In this document: positions 34,284 to 43,767 of the stretch, one piece after another
How positions within the stretch are numbered: position 1 is the stretch's first letter
How the letters are laid out: each line of letters starts with the position of its first letter
Assembly (NCBI RefSeq): GCF_004327985.1
Contig: NZ_SJDL01000011.1
Coordinates: 1-64,000 of the forward strand
Direction: 5' to 3'
Origin: Marinobacter halodurans
Lineage (GTDB): Bacteria > Pseudomonadota > Gammaproteobacteria > Pseudomonadales > Oleiphilaceae
Length of the DNA: 64,000 nucleotides
Program-made: the position numbers and the translations under genes
The notes under the pieces: generated by a model
The model's database searches: none
Seen by the model: only the letters and a program-made list of their open reading frames with translations
Told to the model about the DNA's origin: nothing

Positions 34284-34892
34284 ATGACGACAGCATGGCT
34301 TGAAGACGTGACCCTCGCCCACCAGACCGCCAGCCTGGTGCCGTTGACCCCCGGACACCGGGACGCCCTGGTGCAGGCCTCCAGCGACGGCCGCCTGTGG
34401 GAGCTCTGGTTTACCGGCGCACCCTCGGCGGACACGGTGGACACCTACATTGAACAGGCACTCCAGGACAAGGCCGCGGGCCGTGCCCTGCCTTTCGTGG
34501 TGATCGACAATGCCAGCGGCGATGTGATCGGCTCCACCCGATTCTGCAACGCGGAGCCGGAGAGCCGGCGCGTTGAGATCGGCTACACCTGGTACGCCCG
34601 ACGGGCCCAGCGCACGTCGGTGAACACCGAATGCAAGCAACTGCTGCTGACCCACGCCTTCGAACAGCTGAACGCCATCGCCGTGGAATTCCGCACCCAC
34701 TGGCACAATGAGGCTTCCCGCCGCGCCATCGCCCGGCTCGGCGCCAAGCAGGACGGCGTACTGCGCAACCACCGCATCGAGCCGGACGGCGCCTACCGGG
34801 ATACGGTGGTGTTCTCGATCCTGGAAAGCGAGTGGCCCTCGGTGAGGAAGTCCCTGGCCTTCAAACTGGCCCGGCTGCGCGAGCGCAGCTGA
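34284..34892 (+). CDS. GNAT-family N-acetyltransferase (RimJ/RimL-like)
   Basis: A 202-residue acetyltransferase. The layout resembles RimJ/RimL-like enzymes: an N-terminal LVPLTPGHRDALVQA, then VIGSTRFCNAEPESRRVEIGYTW, and a C-terminal NEASRRAIARLGAKQDGVLR acetyl-CoA site. It probably acetylates a protein N-terminus, amino acid or small molecule. GGGAGCAG precedes ATG 34284. The next gene follows after 17 bases. Confidence 0.9.
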   Translation: MTTAWLEDVTLAHQTASLVPLTPGHRDALVQASSDGRLWELWFTGAPSADTVDTYIEQALQDKAAGRALPFVVIDNASGDVIGSTRFCNAEPESRRVEIGYTWYARRAQRTSVNTECKQLLLTHAFEQLNAIAVEFRTHWHNEASRRAIARLGAKQDGVLRNHRIEPDGAYRDTVVFSILESEWPSVRKSLAFKLARLRERS

Positions 34893-34909
34893 CATCGGGG
34901 CAGGCGGCG

Positions 34910-35620
34910 ATGGCGGCATCCGCTCACGAACGCGGCATCCCGCTCGTCTGTTTGGGCTTCGCGGCCGCCCTGCTGCCGCTGGTCACCCTGCACCTGTGCT
35001 GGGCGGTGGCCCTGCTGGAAGGCCAGATTCCCCAGGCGCTGCCCTATTGGGAAGGCGCCACCAGCATCAGCCGTACCGGGCATACCGGCACCGCCTACTT
35101 CCTGTTCAAGGCCGGAATGCTGCCCGCGGCGGTGATTGGCGTTCTGTTCTGGGGGCTCAACGGTCTCTGGCTGGAACGGCTCGGTGCCAGGGGCCACGGC
35201 CTTCGCTGGCTGCTGTGGCTGGGGCTGATCGCCGGCGTCGCCCTGGCCGCCTACACGGTCGTGTTGGGCCATACCGGTGACAGCTACCGCCTGATCCGCC
35301 GCACCGGTGTGGTACTGTACCTGTCGCTGACCTACATTGCCGAACTGCTGGTCAGCGCCCACTTACGTACGGTGCCCGGCGGGGCCGGGAGCGGGCGGCG
35401 TCTGTTGAACCTGTGCCAACTGACCCTCGTCGTGGGTATCGGGTCACTGATCATGGACGCGTTGGCGCCGGACCTGCACGAACGCTTCGAGGACGCCTTT
35501 GAGTGGTGGATTGCCCTGCTGCTCAACCTGGCGGCGCTGTGGATCGCCGTGCTCTGGCGACGCAGCGGTTTCCGCGGGCGGGGTGTGGTTGGATCACTCG
35601 CCAAACCCGAGCGACGATGA
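34910..35620 (+). CDS. Membrane protein of unknown function (possibly Frag1/DRAM-like)
   Basis: A 236-residue protein with five or six hydrophobic segments (near 10-30, 65-85, 95-120, 130-145, 165-185 and 205-220). The second-segment approach PYWEGATSISRTGHTGTAYF recalls Frag1/DRAM/Sfk1-like proteins, but the match is from memory and weak. It follows the acetyltransferase gene by 17 bases and precedes a DUF3047 gene, perhaps in one operon. No catalytic motif seen. Confidence 0.65.
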   Translation: MAASAHERGIPLVCLGFAAALLPLVTLHLCWAVALLEGQIPQALPYWEGATSISRTGHTGTAYFLFKAGMLPAAVIGVLFWGLNGLWLERLGARGHGLRWLLWLGLIAGVALAAYTVVLGHTGDSYRLIRRTGVVLYLSLTYIAELLVSAHLRTVPGGAGSGRRLLNLCQLTLVVGIGSLIMDALAPDLHERFEDAFEWWIALLLNLAALWIAVLWRRSGFRGRGVVGSLAKPERR

Positions 35621-35678
35621 CATGGACGTTGGCGGGGTAAACCCACACAATGGCAGGAAAACGCGCCGGAGAAGCGCC

Positions 35679-36389
35679 ATGACGATCGTGAGAGGGACCC
35701 TACTGGTGGCTGCGCTGGCCCTGGCAGCCGGACCAGCCCCTGCGGACACACTGCAACCGTTTTCCACCATGTCGTCCCTGGACGACGGCTGGGCGCCGCT
35801 GGAATTTCCCAGCATCAAAAAGCACTCGCAATACCAGCTGGTCACCGACGACGGGACCCAGGTGATCAGGGCCCAGTCCCAGGGCGGGGCCTCCGGGCTC
35901 ATCGCCCGAATCCACATTGAGCCGGGCGAAAAACTGACCCTGCACTGGCGCTGGAAGGTGAGCAACATCTACCAGACCGGCAACGCACGGAAGAAGGACG
36001 GCGATGACTATCCGGCCCGGATCTACGTGGCCTTTGCCTTCGAGCCGGACAAGGCCGGTTTCTTCGAACGGGTCAAGCGCAAGGCCGCCGAACTCATCTA
36101 TGGTGAGAAGTTACCCGGCAACGCCCTGAACTACATCTGGGCCAACAAGCTGCCGGTCAACACCGTCATCGCCAACCCCTTCACCGACCGGACCCAGATG
36201 ATCGCGGTGCGGAGTGGGCCGGAACAGGCCGGGCAGTGGGTGACGGAAACCCAGGACATCGTCGCCGACTATAAACGGGCCTTCGGCGAGGCGCCGCCGC
36301 CGATCGTCGGCATTGGCATCATGACCGACGCCGACAATACCGGGGAATCCGCCACCGCCTGGTACGGCGACATCACGCTCGAACGCTGA
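35679..36389 (+). CDS. Exported DUF3047 protein
   Basis: A 236-residue protein with a signal peptide (cleavage near APADT). The mature domain is all-beta and matches DUF3047: IHIEPGEKLTLHWRWKVSN, then DDYPARIYVAFAFE, and the C-terminal VGIGIMTDADNTGESATAWY. The fold suggests a carbohydrate-binding-like sandwich in the periplasm. Function is unknown. ATG 35679 lies at the end of a short spacer after the membrane-protein gene. Confidence 0.8.
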   Translation: MTIVRGTLLVAALALAAGPAPADTLQPFSTMSSLDDGWAPLEFPSIKKHSQYQLVTDDGTQVIRAQSQGGASGLIARIHIEPGEKLTLHWRWKVSNIYQTGNARKKDGDDYPARIYVAFAFEPDKAGFFERVKRKAAELIYGEKLPGNALNYIWANKLPVNTVIANPFTDRTQMIAVRSGPEQAGQWVTETQDIVADYKRAFGEAPPPIVGIGIMTDADNTGESATAWYGDITLER

Positions 36390-36528
36390 CCTGGCTTTAC
36401 GCGGCCGGTCCCGGTACCTGTCACCCGGGAAGGCAGCACTTCCCGTTGATTGGGCTGCCGGCGATTTCCGCCCACAGGGCCAATGGTTCCGGGTCCGTGG
36501 CGGGCCTAGACTGGTCACGAAACAATCC

Positions 36529-37455
36529 ATGCGAGTCATCGCCATGCCCATGTCCCCGCTTGCCCACTGGCAGCACCAGGCTTCGGCCATCCTCAGCGGT
36601 CTGCTGGGCGACTGGCTGGCCCGGCGCGGCAACCCGCTGGCTGTCGACATGCAGTTCTATCGGCATGGCCAGCCCCTGGCCCCGGCGGCACCGACGCTGG
36701 ACAGCCAGCCGCCCCGGCGCAGCCTGATCCTCCTGATCCACGGCCTGACCGAGCTGGAATCCATCTGGGACTTTCCGGGGCAGCGCGGCACCAACTACGC
36801 CACCGCGCTCTGTGAGGGCCTGGGTGGCGAACCGCTCAGCCTGCGCTACAACACCGGCTGCGCCATTCCGGACAATGGCCGGGCGCTGGCCCGGCAGCTG
36901 GACGCGCTGGTGGCGGCCTGGCCCGTGCCCGTGGAAAACCTGGTGCTGATCGGGCACAGCATGGGCGGACTGCTGATCCGCAGCGCCTGCCACTACGGGG
37001 AAGCCGCCGGTCATGACTGGATACGTGCGGTCGACAGCTGCGTCTACCTGGGCTCGCCCCACGACGGCGCCTGGCTGGCGCGCCTCGCCCAGGGCGGTGC
37101 CGGCGTGTTGCAGGCCCTGCCCCGGGATTACCTGAAAGCCATTGGCGATGTGATCGACCTTCGCAGCGTCGGCATCCGCAACCTGAACCAGGGGCAGATC
37201 ACCGATCGGCCTGGGGAGCAGCCGCCACTGCTGGCCACGGCCCGCCATTACGCGATCTGTGGGCTGCTGGGAAAAGCCAGGGCCAACCCGGCCAACTGGC
37301 TGTTCGGCGATGCCCTGGTGCATGAGGACAGCGCCCGCGGAAAACGTCAGCGGAGCTGGCAGTTGACGGATCAGGCCACCTTCGCCGGCGTTGATCACAT
37401 CCGGCTGGCCCATCATCCGGCGGTACTGGAACAACTGGAGGATTGGTTACAATGA
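36529..37455 (+). CDS. Lipase-like alpha/beta hydrolase (DUF676/PGAP1-like)
   Basis: A 308-residue serine hydrolase. Residues ~15-50 are a helical lead-in (SAILSGLLGDWLARRGNPLA), then LLIHGLTELES, the nucleophile elbow GHSMGG near residue 145, and SCVYLGSPHDGAWL, as in PGAP1/DUF676 lipases. The acid and His (VDHIRLAHHP near the end) complete the triad. No signal peptide. Starts at 36529, 36544 and 36550 are possible. Its stop overlaps the start of the next gene (ATGA), showing translational coupling. Confidence 0.82.
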   Translation: MRVIAMPMSPLAHWQHQASAILSGLLGDWLARRGNPLAVDMQFYRHGQPLAPAAPTLDSQPPRRSLILLIHGLTELESIWDFPGQRGTNYATALCEGLGGEPLSLRYNTGCAIPDNGRALARQLDALVAAWPVPVENLVLIGHSMGGLLIRSACHYGEAAGHDWIRAVDSCVYLGSPHDGAWLARLAQGGAGVLQALPRDYLKAIGDVIDLRSVGIRNLNQGQITDRPGEQPPLLATARHYAICGLLGKARANPANWLFGDALVHEDSARGKRQRSWQLTDQATFAGVDHIRLAHHPAVLEQLEDWLQ

Positions 37456-37751
37456 GCGATACGCAGCCCCCCCGGAGCACCGGACTCTGGTGGCGGGGTG
37501 TGGCCGACCTGGCCAGTGCCGGCGCGGAGGTGACCGCCCGGCGGCTGGAAGGCGTGCACCTGTCCATTGCCGACGAAACCTTCGACGTGTTGGCCCGCAT
37601 TCCGGTGACCCGGCCGTTCAGCGAGCCGGTGCGCCGGGTCCACCATGGAATTGCGGCGCTGAGCTACCGCTGTGTGGCTCTGGGCGCGCGGGGACTCAAC
37701 CAATGGGTTCGGTCCCCCGCGCCCGATGAGACGGGCGCTAACGAAGAATAA
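37452..37751 (+). CDS. Small partner protein of the lipase-like hydrolase
   Basis: A 99-residue cytoplasmic protein, translationally coupled (ATGA) to the hydrolase. Its centre, ARRLEGVHLSIADETFDVLA and RVHHGIAALSYR, resembles the N-terminal region that precedes the hydrolase domain in some longer actinobacterial lipase-like proteins, as I recall them. If so, this is a split version in reversed order. No function can be assigned. It overlaps the convergent UspA gene by 14 bases. Confidence 0.7.
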   Translation: MSDTQPPRSTGLWWRGVADLASAGAEVTARRLEGVHLSIADETFDVLARIPVTRPFSEPVRRVHHGIAALSYRCVALGARGLNQWVRSPAPDETGANEE

Positions 37752-38589
37752 GGACCGGCGTCCGGGTGGTGGTCAGCATGCTGGTGGTGGTACTGCCCAC
37801 CAGGAACTGGCGGATCCGGGAGTGACCATAGGCCCCCATCACCAGCAAGTCTATGTCCTGTTCCGCCTGGTAGGCGTGCAGGGTCGGTTCCACATCACCG
37901 GCACGGATCGCCACGTCCACCCTGCAGCCCGCTTTCAGCAGCTTGTCTTTCGCCTCGTCGAGCTGGGCCCGACGGTCGCCGGTGTCCGGCCCGACCATCA
38001 CCAGGTGCAGCGGAAAGTCCCTGAAGATCGGGCTGTTGGACAGCAGCTCGACGCCTTTCCACGCGGTCTCGCTGGCGTCGAAGGCCAGCATGGCGTTACG
38101 CGGCGCACTGAACTCATCCGGCACCAGGAGCAGCGGTCGGTGCAGCGTGCGGATGACGGTTTCCAGTTGGCTGCCGATGTGGACATCCCGGTCGGTACTG
38201 CTCTCCCCATGCAGGCCCATCACCAGCAGGCGGGTGTCCTGCTCGATGTCCAGCAGACTCTCGGCCAGATCGCCGTGACGCTGGCGCTGGCGAATCTCCG
38301 ACACGCCATCCTCGCGTACCCGCGTCTCCGCCGCGTCCAGCATGTGCCGACCCTGCTCCAGCGCCAGCCGGCTGCGTTTCTGGTCCAGCTCGGCCAGTTC
38401 TTCCAGCAGGTGTTCCCGGCTTCCCAGGCCGATGCTGCCGGCGAGATCGGGCTCGGTGGGGTAACGGGCATGATCCAGCACGTGGAACAGGGTCAGCGGC
38501 GCATCCAGGCGCTGGCTGGCCCAGGCAGCGTAATCACACACTGCCGTGGTGGAGCGGGAGCCATCAATGCAGGCTACAACTTGGGACAT
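37738..38589 (-). CDS. Tandem-domain universal stress protein (UspA family)
   Basis: A 283-residue protein with two Usp domains (~1-140 and ~145-283), like the UspE type. The second domain keeps the ATP-binding signature G-2x-G-9x-G(S/T) as MGAYGHSRIRQFLVGSTT; the first keeps VMGLHGESS only in part. It is cytoplasmic and stress-related, with ATP binding likely. It lies 73 bases downstream of a SulP transporter gene in the same direction, a recurrent pairing. Confidence 0.9.
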   Translation of the reverse strand: MSQVVACIDGSRSTTAVCDYAAWASQRLDAPLTLFHVLDHARYPTEPDLAGSIGLGSREHLLEELAELDQKRSRLALEQGRHMLDAAETRVREDGVSEIRQRQRHGDLAESLLDIEQDTRLLVMGLHGESSTDRDVHIGSQLETVIRTLHRPLLLVPDEFSAPRNAMLAFDASETAWKGVELLSNSPIFRDFPLHLVMVGPDTGDRRAQLDEAKDKLLKAGCRVDVAIRAGDVEPTLHAYQAEQDIDLLVMGAYGHSRIRQFLVGSTTTSMLTTTRTPVLILR

Positions 38590-38662
38590 GGAACCGCCTC
38601 CCCTCGATTTATTATTGGGCTGTCCGTTTGAGCAGTTTGCCCTGATTGCACGGTGGTCGTCA

Positions 38663-40150
38663 TCAGTGCCCCATCAATTGATCCGCCGCCTCGGGCTTGT
38701 CATGGATCGCAAAGCGGTCAACGATGGTGGCGCTGGCCTCGTTCAGGCCGATCACTTCCACATCCGCGCCTTCACGGCGGAACTTGATCACCGCCTTGTC
38801 CAGCGCCCCGACGGCGGTGATGTCCCAGAAATGGGCACGGCTCAGGTCGATGACCACGTTATCCACAGCTTCCTTGAAGTCGAAGGCCGCCAGGAATTTC
38901 TCGGTGGAGCTGAAGAACACCTGGCCAACGACCTTGTAGGTGCGGATCTGGCCGCTGTCGTCCAGCGTCGAGGTGACCACCATGAAGCGGCCGATCTTGT
39001 TGGCAAAGAACAGCGAGGCCAGCAGCACGCCGGCCAACACCCCCAGCGCCAGGTTGTGGGTGGCCACCACCACGCAGACGGTCACCAGCATCACCAGGTT
39101 GGTGGACAGCGGATGGCGGCGCAGGTTGCGCACCGAATCCCAACTGAAGGTCCCGATGGATACCATGATCATCACCGCCACCAGCGCCGCCATGGGGATT
39201 TGCACCAGCCAGTCCTGCAGCACCAGTACCATGAACAGCAGGAACGTGCCCGCCACCAGGGTCGACAGCCGGGTGCGGCCGCCGGATTTCACGTTGATCA
39301 CCGTCTGGCCGATCATGGCACAGCCGGCCATGCCGCCCAGCAGGCCGGAGAAGATGTTGGCCACGCCCTGGCCCTTGCATTCACGATTGCGGTCGCTGGA
39401 GGTGTCGGTGAGGTCGTCCACGATGGTCGCGGTCATCAGCGATTCCAGCAGGCCGACCACGGCCAGGGGCAGGGAGTACGGCAGGATGATCCACAGGGTG
39501 TCCAGGTTCAGCGGCACGTCCGGCCACAGGAACACCGGCAGGGTATCGGGCAGATCGCCCATGTCACCCACCGTGCGCACGTCCAGGCCCAGCAGGACGG
39601 ACACGATGGTCAGCGAGATGATGCACACCAGCGGCGAGGGAATCACCTTGCCCACCCTGGGCACCAGCGGGAACAGGTAAATGATGCCGAGGCCCGCCGC
39701 GGTCATCGCATAGACGTGCCAGGTCACATTGGTCAGCTCCGGCAACTGCGCCATGAAGATCAGGATCGCCAGCGCGTTGACGAAACCGGTCACCACCGAG
39801 CGCGAGACGAACCGCATCAGCGATCCCAGCCGCAGGAAGCCGAACAGGATCTGAAGGACACCGGTCAGCAGCGTCGCCGCCAGCAGGTATTGCAGGCCGT
39901 AGTCTTTCACCAGCGTCACCATCAACAGGGCCATGGCCCCGGTGGCGGCTGAAATCATGCCGGGCCGACCGCCGGCAAAGGCAATCACCACGGCGATACA
40001 GAACGAGGCATAAAGCCCCACCCGCGGATCGACACCGGCGATGATGGAGAAGGCAATCGCCTCGGGAATCAGCGCCAGCGCCACCACGATACCGGCGAGG
40101 ACATCCGCCCGGGTGTTGGAAAACCAGTGCTTCTTGATGGAAGAGAGCAT
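38663..40150 (-). CDS. SulP-family anion transporter with STAS domain
   Basis: A 495-residue inner-membrane transporter with 10-12 helices and a C-terminal STAS domain (~410-490; [20 protein letters not shown]). The SulP signature occurs as [19 protein letters not shown], and [17 protein letters not shown] is also present. SulP proteins move sulfate, bicarbonate or carboxylates, usually with Na+ or H+. With an antiporter gene upstream and UspA downstream, sodium-linked bicarbonate uptake is one guess; sulfate is the alternative. Confidence 0.92.
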   Translation of the reverse strand: MLSSIKKHWFSNTRADVLAGIVVALALIPEAIAFSIIAGVDPRVGLYASFCIAVVIAFAGGRPGMISAATGAMALLMVTLVKDYGLQYLLAATLLTGVLQILFGFLRLGSLMRFVSRSVVTGFVNALAILIFMAQLPELTNVTWHVYAMTAAGLGIIYLFPLVPRVGKVIPSPLVCIISLTIVSVLLGLDVRTVGDMGDLPDTLPVFLWPDVPLNLDTLWIILPYSLPLAVVGLLESLMTATIVDDLTDTSSDRNRECKGQGVANIFSGLLGGMAGCAMIGQTVINVKSGGRTRLSTLVAGTFLLFMVLVLQDWLVQIPMAALVAVMIMVSIGTFSWDSVRNLRRHPLSTNLVMLVTVCVVVATHNLALGVLAGVLLASLFFANKIGRFMVVTSTLDDSGQIRTYKVVGQVFFSSTEKFLAAFDFKEAVDNVVIDLSRAHFWDITAVGALDKAVIKFRREGADVEVIGLNEASATIVDRFAIHDKPEAADQLMGH

Positions 40151-40196
40151 TGAGAAAGACCTTTGAATTCAGCGTTATTGCAGGCCGACAAAAAAA

Positions 40197-40220
40197 CACG
40201 GCTCTCGTTCGAGAGCCGTG
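40197..40220 (-). terminator. Rho-independent terminator of nhaB
   Basis: A perfect 11-bp stem CACGGCTCTCG / CGAGAGCCGTG with a TT centre lies 33 bases after the nhaB stop and is followed leftward by seven T residues. This is the clearest intrinsic terminator in the window. Confidence 0.9.
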
Positions 40221-40253
40221 TCAGTCAACCAATATTTGGGAGCCTCGGGCGCG

Positions 40254-41759
40254 TCAGACCAGGTACACGACGCACAGCAGGCCCACGCCGCCCAGCACCA
40301 GGGTATACGGCAACGCCATCAGCACCATGCGCCCGTAGGACAGTCGCACCAGTGGGGCGATCGCGGACGTCAACAGAAACAGGAAAGCCGCCTGGCCGTT
40401 GGGCGTTGCCACACTGGGAAGATTGGTCCCGCTGTTGATGGCGATCGCCAGCTGCTCAAAATGGGGCTGGGAGATATCGCCGGCTTCCAGGGCTTGCTTG
40501 ATTTCGCTGATGTATACCGTCGCCACGAACACGTTGTCACTGATCATGGACAGCAGGCCGTTGGCGACGAAGAACATGCCCGGCTGCTGGGATACCGGCA
40601 AAGCGAGCACGTAGTTTATCACAGGTGTAAACAGGTGCTGCTCGTGGATGACCGCGACCACCGCGAAAAAAACCACCAGCAAGGCGGTGAACGGCAGCGC
40701 CTCCTCAAACGCCCGGCCGATCTGGTGCTCCTCGGTAATCCCGGTAAACGCGGTAATCAGGATGATCACCAGCAGGCCGATCAGCCCCACTTCGGCCACA
40801 TGGAAAGCCAGGCCGAGCACCAGGATCACCGCTGCGACCGCCTGTACCCAGAGCCGGGCCCGATCCGCCGGGGTACGGCGCGCCTGCTCGTTAGCCGCAA
40901 ACTCCTCCAGCACCTGACGGACCGGTTTGGGCAGTCGGGCGCCGTACCCGAACCAGCGGGTTTTCTCCAGCAACGCGCAGGTCAGCAGCCCCGCCACCAG
41001 CACCGGCATGCTGACCGGCGCCATGCGCTGGAAGAACTCGACGAAGTTCCAGCCCACCTCCTTGGCGACCAGCAGGTTCTGGGGCTCTCCGACCATGGTG
41101 GCCACGCCGCCCAGCGCGGTGCCGATGGCACCGTGCATCAGCAGGCTGCGCAGGAAGGCGCGGAACACTTCCAGATCCTCACGGTGCAGCTCGACGACGC
41201 CGTCATCGGACCCGGTGTTGTGATCGTGGTGGTGATAGCCCTTGCCGGAGGCCACCTTGTGGTAGACGGAAAAGAACCCCACCGCCACGCTGATGATCAC
41301 CGCGGTCACCGTCAGCGCATCGAGGAACGCCGACAGGAACGCCGCCGCCAGGGAGAACAGGAGACCCAGCAGCACCTTGGACCGCACGCCAATAAGAATA
41401 TGGGTAAAGGTCACCAGCAGCAGTTCCTTCATGAAGTAGATCCCCGCCACCATGAACATCAGCAGCATGATCACCGGCAGGTTGTGCAGGATCTCCAGGT
41501 ACACGTCATCGGCGGTCGTCATGCCGATCGCCAGGGCTTCGATGGCCAGCAGGCCGCCCGGCTGGAGCGGATAGCATTTCAGGGCCATGGCCAGGGTAAA
41601 GATGAACTCGGCCACCAGAAGCCAGCCGGCCAGGCCCGGTCCCAGCCACCAGAACACCGGTGGGTTGATCACCATAAACAGGAGAATGACCTGCTTGTAC
41701 CAGGTCGGGGCATTACCCAGGAAATTGGCGCGCAGGCCGGCAAGAAGAGTGGAAGGCAT
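40254..41759 (-). CDS. nhaB: Na+/H+ antiporter NhaB
   Basis: A 501-residue inner-membrane sodium/proton antiporter. It closely follows the E. coli NhaB pattern: [60 protein letters not shown] and [21 protein letters not shown] short His/Asp run (YHHHDHN) lies in a cytoplasmic loop near residue 175. ATG 41759 is chosen as giving the family N-terminus; the frame is open to 41813. It serves sodium extrusion and pH balance, fitting a saline habitat. Confidence 0.95.
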   Translation of the reverse strand: MPSTLLAGLRANFLGNAPTWYKQVILLFMVINPPVFWWLGPGLAGWLLVAEFIFTLAMALKCYPLQPGGLLAIEALAIGMTTADDVYLEILHNLPVIMLLMFMVAGIYFMKELLLVTFTHILIGVRSKVLLGLLFSLAAAFLSAFLDALTVTAVIISVAVGFFSVYHKVASGKGYHHHDHNTGSDDGVVELHREDLEVFRAFLRSLLMHGAIGTALGGVATMVGEPQNLLVAKEVGWNFVEFFQRMAPVSMPVLVAGLLTCALLEKTRWFGYGARLPKPVRQVLEEFAANEQARRTPADRARLWVQAVAAVILVLGLAFHVAEVGLIGLLVIILITAFTGITEEHQIGRAFEEALPFTALLVVFFAVVAVIHEQHLFTPVINYVLALPVSQQPGMFFVANGLLSMISDNVFVATVYISEIKQALEAGDISQPHFEQLAIAINSGTNLPSVATPNGQAAFLFLLTSAIAPLVRLSYGRMVLMALPYTLVLGGVGLLCVVYLV

Positions 41760-41976
41760 AGGATTATCGTTATGTCGGTGGATTCTTATTACAGGGGGGG
41801 AGGTAGGCCGCACTGGCCTGCAACCGATCGCGCATCCCTGCAGTGAACCAACCGGCCTCGTCGCCGGTTATCCCGATAGTAGCAAAGACTGCCTGCCATT
41901 CATTGCCCCGAAACGTCCAATTCGGCGAAAAGACGGGAATTTCAGGCCATGATGCCGCGCTTGATGCCAGTCAAAT

Positions 41977-41995
41977 ATTAATGATTTTCATTTGT
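41977..41995. promoter_or_regulatory. Fur-box-like sequence
   Basis: ATTAATGATTTTCATTTGT matches the 19-base Fur consensus at 12 of 19 positions, including the core AATGAT and TCATT halves. It lies 58 bases upstream of a 55-codon reading frame and about 220 bases from the divergent nhaB start. The remaining gap (41760-42052) shows no other feature. Confidence 0.45.
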
Positions 41996-42052
41996 CTTTG
42001 TTCGGCATCTGAACCATGCTTGTCAAAGCAGATCAGAGACCGGAGAACGATC

Positions 42053-42220
42053 ATGAGCGAGTGCGTAACCCAGATGGCCGGCACGGCCTCGTCGCTTTGC
42101 CAGGCGTGGCGCCGGCTGAAGGCCCAGTCCCGGAGGGAGGGAAAGGCAGCGACGGATACCCTGGCACGGGCCGTCGCGCAACGGCGGGCGTCCGGTCCGG
42201 GACGCCCGCCGGCGAGTTAG
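42053..42220 (+). CDS. Possible 55-residue small protein
   Basis: ATG 42053 is preceded by CGGAGAA, a usable ribosome site, and a Fur-like box lies upstream. The product begins MSECVTQMAGTASSLCQAWR, is basic, contains two Cys, and resembles nothing I recognise. Its last codons coincide with a strong hairpin (42183-42210), so the region may instead produce a small RNA, or the hairpin may belong to the end of dadA. It ends 7 bases before the convergent dadA stop. Confidence 0.4.
   Translation: MSECVTQMAGTASSLCQAWRRLKAQSRREGKAATDTLARAVAQRRASGPGRPPAS
42183..42210. terminator. Strong hairpin between the small frame and dadA
   Basis: A perfect 11-bp stem GGCGGGCGTCC / GGACGCCCGCC with a 6-base loop. 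It lies 18 bases past the dadA stop on the minus strand and inside the small plus-strand frame. There is no T tract on either side. Confidence 0.5.
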
Positions 42221-42227
42221 GGCATGA

Positions 42228-43472
42228 TCAGTGGGCGGCACCCACCGCGTGGACGGTGCCGGCCGTCTCGACGCTGTCCGCCAGCATTTCCGCGGTAATC
42301 GCTGACAGCGTCCAGCCCAGGTGGCCGTGACCGGTGTTGTAGAATACCGTCGGCAGGTTGCCCTGGCCCACTTTGGGCATCATGTTCGGCAGCATGGGCC
42401 GCAGACCAGCCCAGGGCACCACGCTACGCGTGCTGATACCGGGGAAACACTCTTCCACCCAGCGGGTCAGCGGGCGCACCCGGTCTTCGCGGATGTCCCG
42501 GTTGTAGCCGTTGAATTCCGCCGTTCCCGCAACCCGGAAGCGATCATCGCCCAGGCGGCTGGTGACGATCTTGGTTTCATCGTCCAGCAGGCTGACTTCG
42601 GGCGCCGACGCCTGGGAATCGGCATCGTCCAGGTGGACGGTGATGGAATAGCCTTTCACCGGGTAGATGTTGACCCGATCCCCCAGCTTGGCGGCCAGGG
42701 CCCGGCTGCCGACGCCGGCACAGACCACCACGCCATCGAAGCTCTGCTGGTCCTCGTGCTCTCCGTCGCTGGAGCGGACCCAGGCAGCGTTGACGTCCGC
42801 CCCCAAATCCTCCACCGAGTGGCCGTAGCGAGTGGTGACGCCCAGTCGTTCGATCGCCTGCGCCAGGCCGAAAGTGAACTTGTGGATGTCGCCCGTGGCG
42901 TCGCTTTCGGTGAAGAACCCGCCGTAATAGTCACCGGCCAGGGTCGGTTCGATGGCGCGCATCTCGTCCGGCGTCACGGCACGGCGCTCCAGCCCGCCGG
43001 CGGCCAGCAGCTTGGATACTTCCGCCGCATGGTCGTAGCCGGCCTTGTTGCGATAGATGTGCAGGATGCCGCGTTTCTTCAGGTCGAAGTCAATGCCTTC
43101 ACTGCGCGCCCAGTCGAACAGGTATTCCCGGGCGGCGATCGCCATGCGGGTCGTTTCGGTGGTGTTGTGAGCGTACTGAGGGATGGCCGCGATGAACTCG
43201 GCGAACCAGCTCATCTTGTGCCAGGAGGGCTTGGGATTAACCAGCAGCGGCGCATCGCTGCGCATCATCCACTTCAGGCCCTTGATGATGGTCTGCCAGT
43301 TGTTCCAGACCTCGGCATTCGAGGCCGACAACTGACCGCCATTGGCGAAGGAGGTTTCCATCGCCGCATAACGATTCTTCTCGTAAAGGGTCACGTCCAG
43401 GCCGCGCTTGGCCAGGGAGTAGGCCGTGGTCACACCCGTGATACCACCGCCAATTACAGCCACTCTTTTCAT
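42228..43472 (-). CDS. dadA: D-amino-acid dehydrogenase (DadA-like)
   Basis: A 414-residue FAD enzyme of the DadA/glycine-oxidase (DAO) family: the FAD-binding GGGITGVTTAYSLAKRG is at the N-terminus (8-24), ETSFANGGQLSASNAEVWN follows, and the C-terminus has YNTGHGHLGWTLS. DadA oxidises D-alanine and other D-amino acids, passing electrons to the respiratory chain. A tandem glycine riboswitch lies directly upstream, which points to glycine as a substrate, inducer or linked metabolite. GGAG precedes ATG 43472. A glycine-oxidising role is inference. Confidence 0.92.
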   Translation of the reverse strand: MKRVAVIGGGITGVTTAYSLAKRGLDVTLYEKNRYAAMETSFANGGQLSASNAEVWNNWQTIIKGLKWMMRSDAPLLVNPKPSWHKMSWFAEFIAAIPQYAHNTTETTRMAIAAREYLFDWARSEGIDFDLKKRGILHIYRNKAGYDHAAEVSKLLAAGGLERRAVTPDEMRAIEPTLAGDYYGGFFTESDATGDIHKFTFGLAQAIERLGVTTRYGHSVEDLGADVNAAWVRSSDGEHEDQQSFDGVVVCAGVGSRALAAKLGDRVNIYPVKGYSITVHLDDADSQASAPEVSLLDDETKIVTSRLGDDRFRVAGTAEFNGYNRDIREDRVRPLTRWVEECFPGISTRSVVPWAGLRPMLPNMMPKVGQGNLPTVFYNTGHGHLGWTLSAITAEMLADSVETAGTVHAVGAAH

Positions 43473-43534
43473 GAGACTCTCCAGTTTTCCGGCGTCAGAG
43501 GTCGCCTTTCAACCTGGCACAGGCTGAAAGCACC

Positions 43535-43729
43535 CCTTCCGTCACGGAACCTGAGAGATTCACGGGCCGCCATCGTGCAGGCGGCCGCTTGCTCCTTCGG
43601 TGTGCCGGGTGACGCAGTCACCGGCAGCTCTTCGGAAAGTTGTCGTGGGGGCGGTCCTTCTGCCTGAGAGTTTCCGGGGCTGTTGCTCCTTCGGCGCCGA
43701 TTCCCTGCTGGGATCGATCTCTCCCGCCC
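43535..43729 (-). promoter_or_regulatory. Tandem glycine riboswitch upstream of dadA
   Basis: Two glycine aptamers read on the minus strand. Aptamer I (~43729-43649) has a GGGCGG/CCGCCC closing stem, GGGAGAG, CGCCGAAGGAGCAA and AAACTCTCAGGCA. Aptamer II (~43640-43535) has CACCGAAGGAGCAA and AATCTCTCAGGTT, closed by CTTTCCG pairing with CGGAAGG. An 8-base linker joins them, as in classical tandem glycine riboswitches. About 60 bases separate it from the dadA start. A CTTTCA/TGAAAG stem in that spacer could be part of the switch. Confidence 0.92.
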
Positions 43730-43767
43730 ACACATCGTCTATGCGATCTGCATATGACTTCGTGTTC

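Noticed and set aside
38546-41846. Plus-strand frames of 468 and 542 codons opposite SulP and nhaB
   Set aside because: They are His/Gln/Arg-rich shadows; the minus-strand membrane proteins are clearly real.
43469-43735. 88-codon frame on the minus strand upstream of dadA
   Set aside because: It coincides with the tandem glycine riboswitch, whose conserved RNA motifs explain the sequence.
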